Below, in pieces: positions 59,850 through 64,000 of a stretch of 64,000 nucleotides of DNA. Positions within the stretch are counted from its first letter, which is position 1, and every line of letters begins with the position of its first letter. The stretch covers positions 3,181,433-3,245,432 of the forward strand of contig NW_009799100.1 in NCBI RefSeq assembly GCF_000213175.1. The letters run 5' to 3'. A model generated the notes under the pieces. It did not search any database. It was not told the origin of the DNA and saw only the letters and a list, made by a program, of their open reading frames with translations. Source of the DNA: Neurospora tetrasperma FGSC 2508. Lineage: Eukaryota; Ascomycota; Sordariomycetes; Sordariales; Sordariaceae. A program made the position numbers and the translations under genes.

Positions 59850-62800
59850 TTTATTACTTAAATAATCTATTAATATATAATATCCTTCTTTATAACAGAA
59901 TTTTAGAATTATTATAAATCTAAATTTTCGAAGACCTTTATACCTTTCCCCCGGGCCGTTCGAAAGCCCTGAAAACTCATTACCGAAATACGAACGTAAT
60001 TATATAGGGCGGATTTGGGAATAAATTAAAAATTTCAAATTTTTTTATTATCCTCTATAGGCCGATTTTAGTTTCGCTAGAATAGTATATCCGGGACTAC
60101 CGCCTCTTTACTTAATCGGTATTAGAATTTAAAAGAGAATTAAAAAAGATATTCGGCCTAACGAATTTACTATTTAAATAAATATTATTAAGTTATAAAA
60201 TATTCTATATTATAGTAGTTCGTTAGAATTATAAAACTATTATAACTATATAATTTAATTTACTACTCCTATAGATAATTAATAACTACTAATATTTTTT
60301 TATTATAAATAGGGTAATTATATTCGGTTAGCTTTAGTTTTCTTAAATAGAATATTATAATACGTTTTGAGCTATATATTTCCTAAATTAAATAGTCCCT
60401 TAATATAAAATTGCTATAGTCGGACTCGAGGAAAATTAGGCGTTTAGGGTCCTATTCGATTAATATAAATATTCGAGTAAATAGTATTTTTAAAATTAGA
60501 AGGCCTCTTTATAAACTATAAATTATTTAAATAAGATTCTTTTATTAGTAAGTACTATAAGTAGTATTACTACTATAGCGAACTTTAATATAAATATCCG
60601 GTAGTAATTTACGAACCTTAGGAAGTTTTGGACTTCTTTTTAGGATATTAGTATTGCTTATTCTAAAATAGCTTTAACTTTTTCTAGGTCGGTTTGAATA
60701 TTAATACTAATATAGATAATAAAACTAAAGTATTTAATTTTTTTAATTACGAATTTATATTTATTAGGGTCTAAATAGAGTTTAGTAATTTAGAGGCGTT
60801 CGAATACTATACGGACTTTCTATATATAATCTTCCCGAAATCTATTTATAAAGATTAAAATATTATTTATATATATTAAAAAAAAACTATTGAAAAATTC
60901 TTATAATATTTAATTAATATACTGTTAGAAGGTAATTAGAGTTTTATATAGTCCGAAGGGGACTATTAATTATTTAAAGAGACTATAGTATATCCGGAAT
61001 ACTATTTTGTACTCTTCTCCTTCTATTATTTATATTTTATAGAATATTTATATTATATCTACTTTTAAAAACTATTCTATACCCTTAAATACCTAGAACG
61101 TTTTTTAAATAAGTAGGAGAGAGTACTAGTCTATTTGAATAATTATATTAAATATTTAGTAATTATAATAAAACTGGAGACTTCCGCCCAACTTTTAAAT
61201 AAATAGAACGGGAATTCTAGCAGTAGAATTATTAACCCGGATAAATCCTTTATTTATTAAGTCCCAAAGTATCTTTTTAAGTACTAAGAATTTTTTTTCG
61301 AAATATATTATATAATAGACCGAAGGGGAGAGGAAGGTTCTTACTATCCAATGCCTTCTTTAATTCAATTTTTAAATTAATTCCCAATTTATAATTATTA
61401 AAGCAGTCTACTTCTTACTTCTTAAATAGGGGAATAAAATCCTAAAAGTCTTTAGGGATAATTTATTAGAGCTCTTTATCGGTTTAAATTCTTTTAGAAA
61501 TTAGAATTTTTTCGATATTTTTAAGCTGTATAGTAAATATAGAGACTTTTATAGCGGCCTAACCTTCCTACTTAATAATTTAGTGAATATATTTAATAAA
61601 GGTAGTAGTAAGAATATATATAGCCCTTTTAAATTTATTAAGGAATAGGGTCTTAACTCTAGACTTATTAATATAATTTATTTAGGATTGTATAATACTA
61701 TATTAGAGTCTCTTTTTATAAGGAATTAAATATATTTAATTAACTATTAGCTATAGCTTTTTAAGGTTAATAGGGTACTCGAATTCCAGTATTATATATA
61801 TATAGATTAGTAAAATATGACTTTAGAGTTCTGTAAGGAAATAGGTAATACCTTAAATAGAAGCGCCCTTTATAATTATTATAATACCCCGGATTTATCG
61901 GGCTAGGATCGGAACGATAGGGATTTAGAAATCTTAAATAATATTTTTACTAATAATAATATAGTACTAGTAACCTTTATTAATAAGGGCGTAAAATAAA
62001 TTAGTAGAATTAATAATAATTAGTATTAAAATTAGTCCTATTTCTATTTAGGTCTTAAATTCTTCTACTTTATTTAGTACTTCGGAGGTAGGTTCTAGTA
62101 TTCGACTTCGTATTAGAGCTATTTTTTTCTCTAATCTAATTCAAAATTAGAGATTTCAATCATTTAAAATTCTTTATTGAATAGTAGGGCTATTTAAGTA
62201 ATTTAGATATATACTCTTTTATTTTAGGGGTTTATAGTAGGAAGGTAAGGATATTTAGTAATAGTATAACCGGTAGCGCTATAGTAAATATATTATTCTT
62301 TAATATAGCGCTTATCCCTCTTTTTTTAAAATACCTATTTAGTTTATCCTTTTTACTAGGTAGAGGAGAAGCCTTTACTACGAACGCTACAAATATTAAT
62401 TATACTTATAAAAATATTACTATTAGTATTATATTAAATTTTAGAGAACGGGGTAGAGGGGGAGTTATAAGTCTAATATTAAGAATTAGAGTAGCCCGAA
62501 CCGGGAGCGATAGGAAGGTATATTTTAGACCGTTAATTATTCCAATTACCGTTCCAAAGGTAACTTTAATAGAGGGTTCGGAATTTTACAATTTTTTTAT
62601 ACTTATAAACAATATTTTAGAACTACTCTATATAAATAAAATAGTTATTAGAAAGTTTAATAGTAAAGAAGTAATTATTGAACTTTTTATTAATAATACA
62701 ATAAAAGAACCTTAATTTAGTACGGCTAGTTTAATTATAGCTATTAATTTTTAAAAATTTATCGTCGAAGTTAGTAAAGAATTTGGAGAACGGTTCGTAT

Positions 62801-62900
62801 TACGCGAAGATGTACTTTACAAGTAATAACAATAGAGAATAATAGAGTAAGTAACTAGTTGCTGGATAGAGTAATAGTATATAATAATTAATAACAATCT
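59850..62900 (-). mobile_element. Ty3/Gypsy polymerase fossil (reverse transcriptase recognisable)
   Basis: On the minus strand the region around 60.75-61.0 kb still reads as the core of a Ty3/Gypsy reverse transcriptase, with the PFGL block and the following catalytic-loop region in order and at normal spacing. RNase H would be expected downstream toward 60.0 kb and gag/protease toward 62-63 kb, but these parts are too eroded to delimit, and I did not find paired LTRs. The element is broken by very many RIP-type lesions and is probably old. Its ends are approximate. Confidence 0.65.
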
Positions 62901-64000
62901 TATTAAAGGAAATTGAAGATAAGAACTATTATAAGCTTTAACCTAGGACCTTATATACGACTTTACTAAATATAAATATGATAAACGTTAGGTTGGTATA
63001 ATATTAATTAATAATCCGTTAACCTTAATAGAGGTTAATAGAACGAATACTCTTATATAATAAATTATATACTTTAATAAATAATTACTATAATAAGATA
63101 GAGTATTTAGGTACTGTAATAAGGGCAGTATTCTAGGCTTAGAATAGTAGTTCAATTTAGCTAATAAACTACTTTGGTCTCGAAGGCCTTATTAATCCTT
63201 TTAAGCCTTTCCAGCTAGGCTGGGCTCAACAGCCTTCTTATCCCAAAGTCTTCCTTCCTATTAATTAGTACGTATATAAATCTATCTACCTAATTCCATT
63301 GTAAGGCTATAAAACATCTATTTAGCGGTATGTACCGTAGTACTTACATATAGATTTATATAGGGGTCTTCCTCCAATTCTTTCACTTCCTATAGCGCTA
63401 GTATTATCGCCGGTACCTCCCTATTATATAGGCTTCTTGCCTTATATTAGTTTAGTTAGTTAGGGTTTGTTCTAGTTCGTCCGGATTCCCTTTATAGGGC
63501 GGACTAGCGTAGTCCTAAGTATTAGGGTCTATATACAATAAATATACTATTAGTTAAAATACGCTGAAGGCGTAAGGGTATTCTAGGTATATTATACCGT
63601 CGGCTAAATAATCCTTCCGCTTATATAGCTTAAAGTATTTAAGCGAAGCTATAAGGCTATAAGGTTTAGGGTTATATAATACGGTTCTATAAGTACTATA
63701 TTTATTGGGTTTATTGTACTATATAATTAAGTTAGGGTTAGGGTCCAAATATTTGTATAATATTAGTTCCCTCTTCTTTAAGGCTCGCTTCGAGCCGGCG
63801 AGGATTGTAATACTATTTATAGTATTATTAACCGTTCTTTAAGGATGCGGGGATCTTACGGTTTATTTGGGTAGTACTTATAGAAAATAATAATTTAATT
63901 TTTAATTCTATTAGTAAAGAAGTTCTCTTATAATTCTTATATAAAATTATTAGCTTTATTCTATTCTTTTTATTTAATTCAATATAGTACTTTAGATTTA
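62901..64000. other. RIP-mutated sequence at window end
   Basis: Continuation of the AT-rich block. No gene, and no element boundary that I can support. The part at about 63180-63560 is somewhat less AT-rich than its surroundings. Confidence 0.5.

Larger units (their letters stand above)
52900..64000. repeat. AT-rich, RIP-mutated heterochromatin-like block
   Basis: From about 52.9 kb to the window end the composition drops abruptly to roughly one third GC by eye, with an excess of TpA and loss of CpA/TpG. That is the known footprint of repeat-induced point mutation in Pezizomycotina. No open frame of gene length survives on either strand. Fossil retroelement parts are recognisable inside (see separate entries). 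Such blocks are usually heterochromatic, DNA-methylated where the machinery exists, and often mark centromere-proximal, subtelomeric or dispersed repeat islands. Confidence 0.9.

Noticed and set aside
63732-63743. TTAGGGTTAGGG in the AT-rich block, considered as telomeric repeat
   Set aside because: Only two units in low-complexity RIP sequence; too short to indicate a telomere or interstitial telomere.

Overview
The window looks like nuclear DNA of a filamentous ascomycete (Pezizomycotina), most likely a Sordariomycete. The evidence is short introns (about 50-90 nt) with CTAAC-type branch sites, recognisable fungal housekeeping genes, a family of BTB proteins of a type I associate with Sordariomycetes, and an AT-rich block at the right end with the C-to-T/G-to-A signature of repeat-induced point mutation (RIP). 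The species cannot be fixed from the sequence alone.

Layout. 1-758 (-): 5' part of cytosolic prolyl-tRNA synthetase, running off the left edge and divergent from the chaperonin gene CCT1/TCP1 (1681-3561, +). Then a small secreted cysteine-containing protein (4720-5184, +), an MFS monocarboxylate-type transporter (6032-7805, +), a Rad5/Rad16-like SNF2 helicase with an embedded RING finger (8331-12383, -) whose frame is broken twice as sequenced, and a giant ankyrin-repeat/coiled-coil protein (13743-19344, -). Next come a zeta-crystallin-type quinone oxidoreductase (22436-23539, +) tail-to-tail with UDP-glucose 4-epimerase (23957-25589, -), a SUN-domain nuclear-envelope protein (28971-32033, +), the DEAD-box ribosome-biogenesis helicase Dbp4/Hca4 (32785-35330, +), an RBR-type (RING-IBR-RING2) gene with two candidate last exons (37058-38464, +), three related BTB/POZ genes (39862-41121 +, 41432-42641 -, 44272-45466 +; an assembly gap lies between the last two) and an amino-acid permease (45918-47715, -).

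From 47.7 to 52.9 kb I find no gene. From about 52.9 kb to the end the sequence is an AT-rich, RIP-mutated graveyard of retroelements. It contains a short LTR element with two 320-bp LTRs (53987-56274), a Ty3/Gypsy polymerase fossil on the minus strand (about 59.9-62.9 kb) and further unassigned decayed sequence.

The genes do not form one pathway. Housekeeping functions (translation, protein folding, ribosome assembly, galactose metabolism, nuclear envelope) alternate with fast-evolving accessory families (secreted protein, BTB cluster, RBR ligase, ankyrin giant), and accessory content rises toward the RIP block. I saw no gene cluster that clearly constitutes a new system. The most unusual items are the duplicated RING2 last exons of the RBR gene, the broken GLFG-repeat frames just upstream of the first BTB gene, and the unequal RIP load of the two LTRs.
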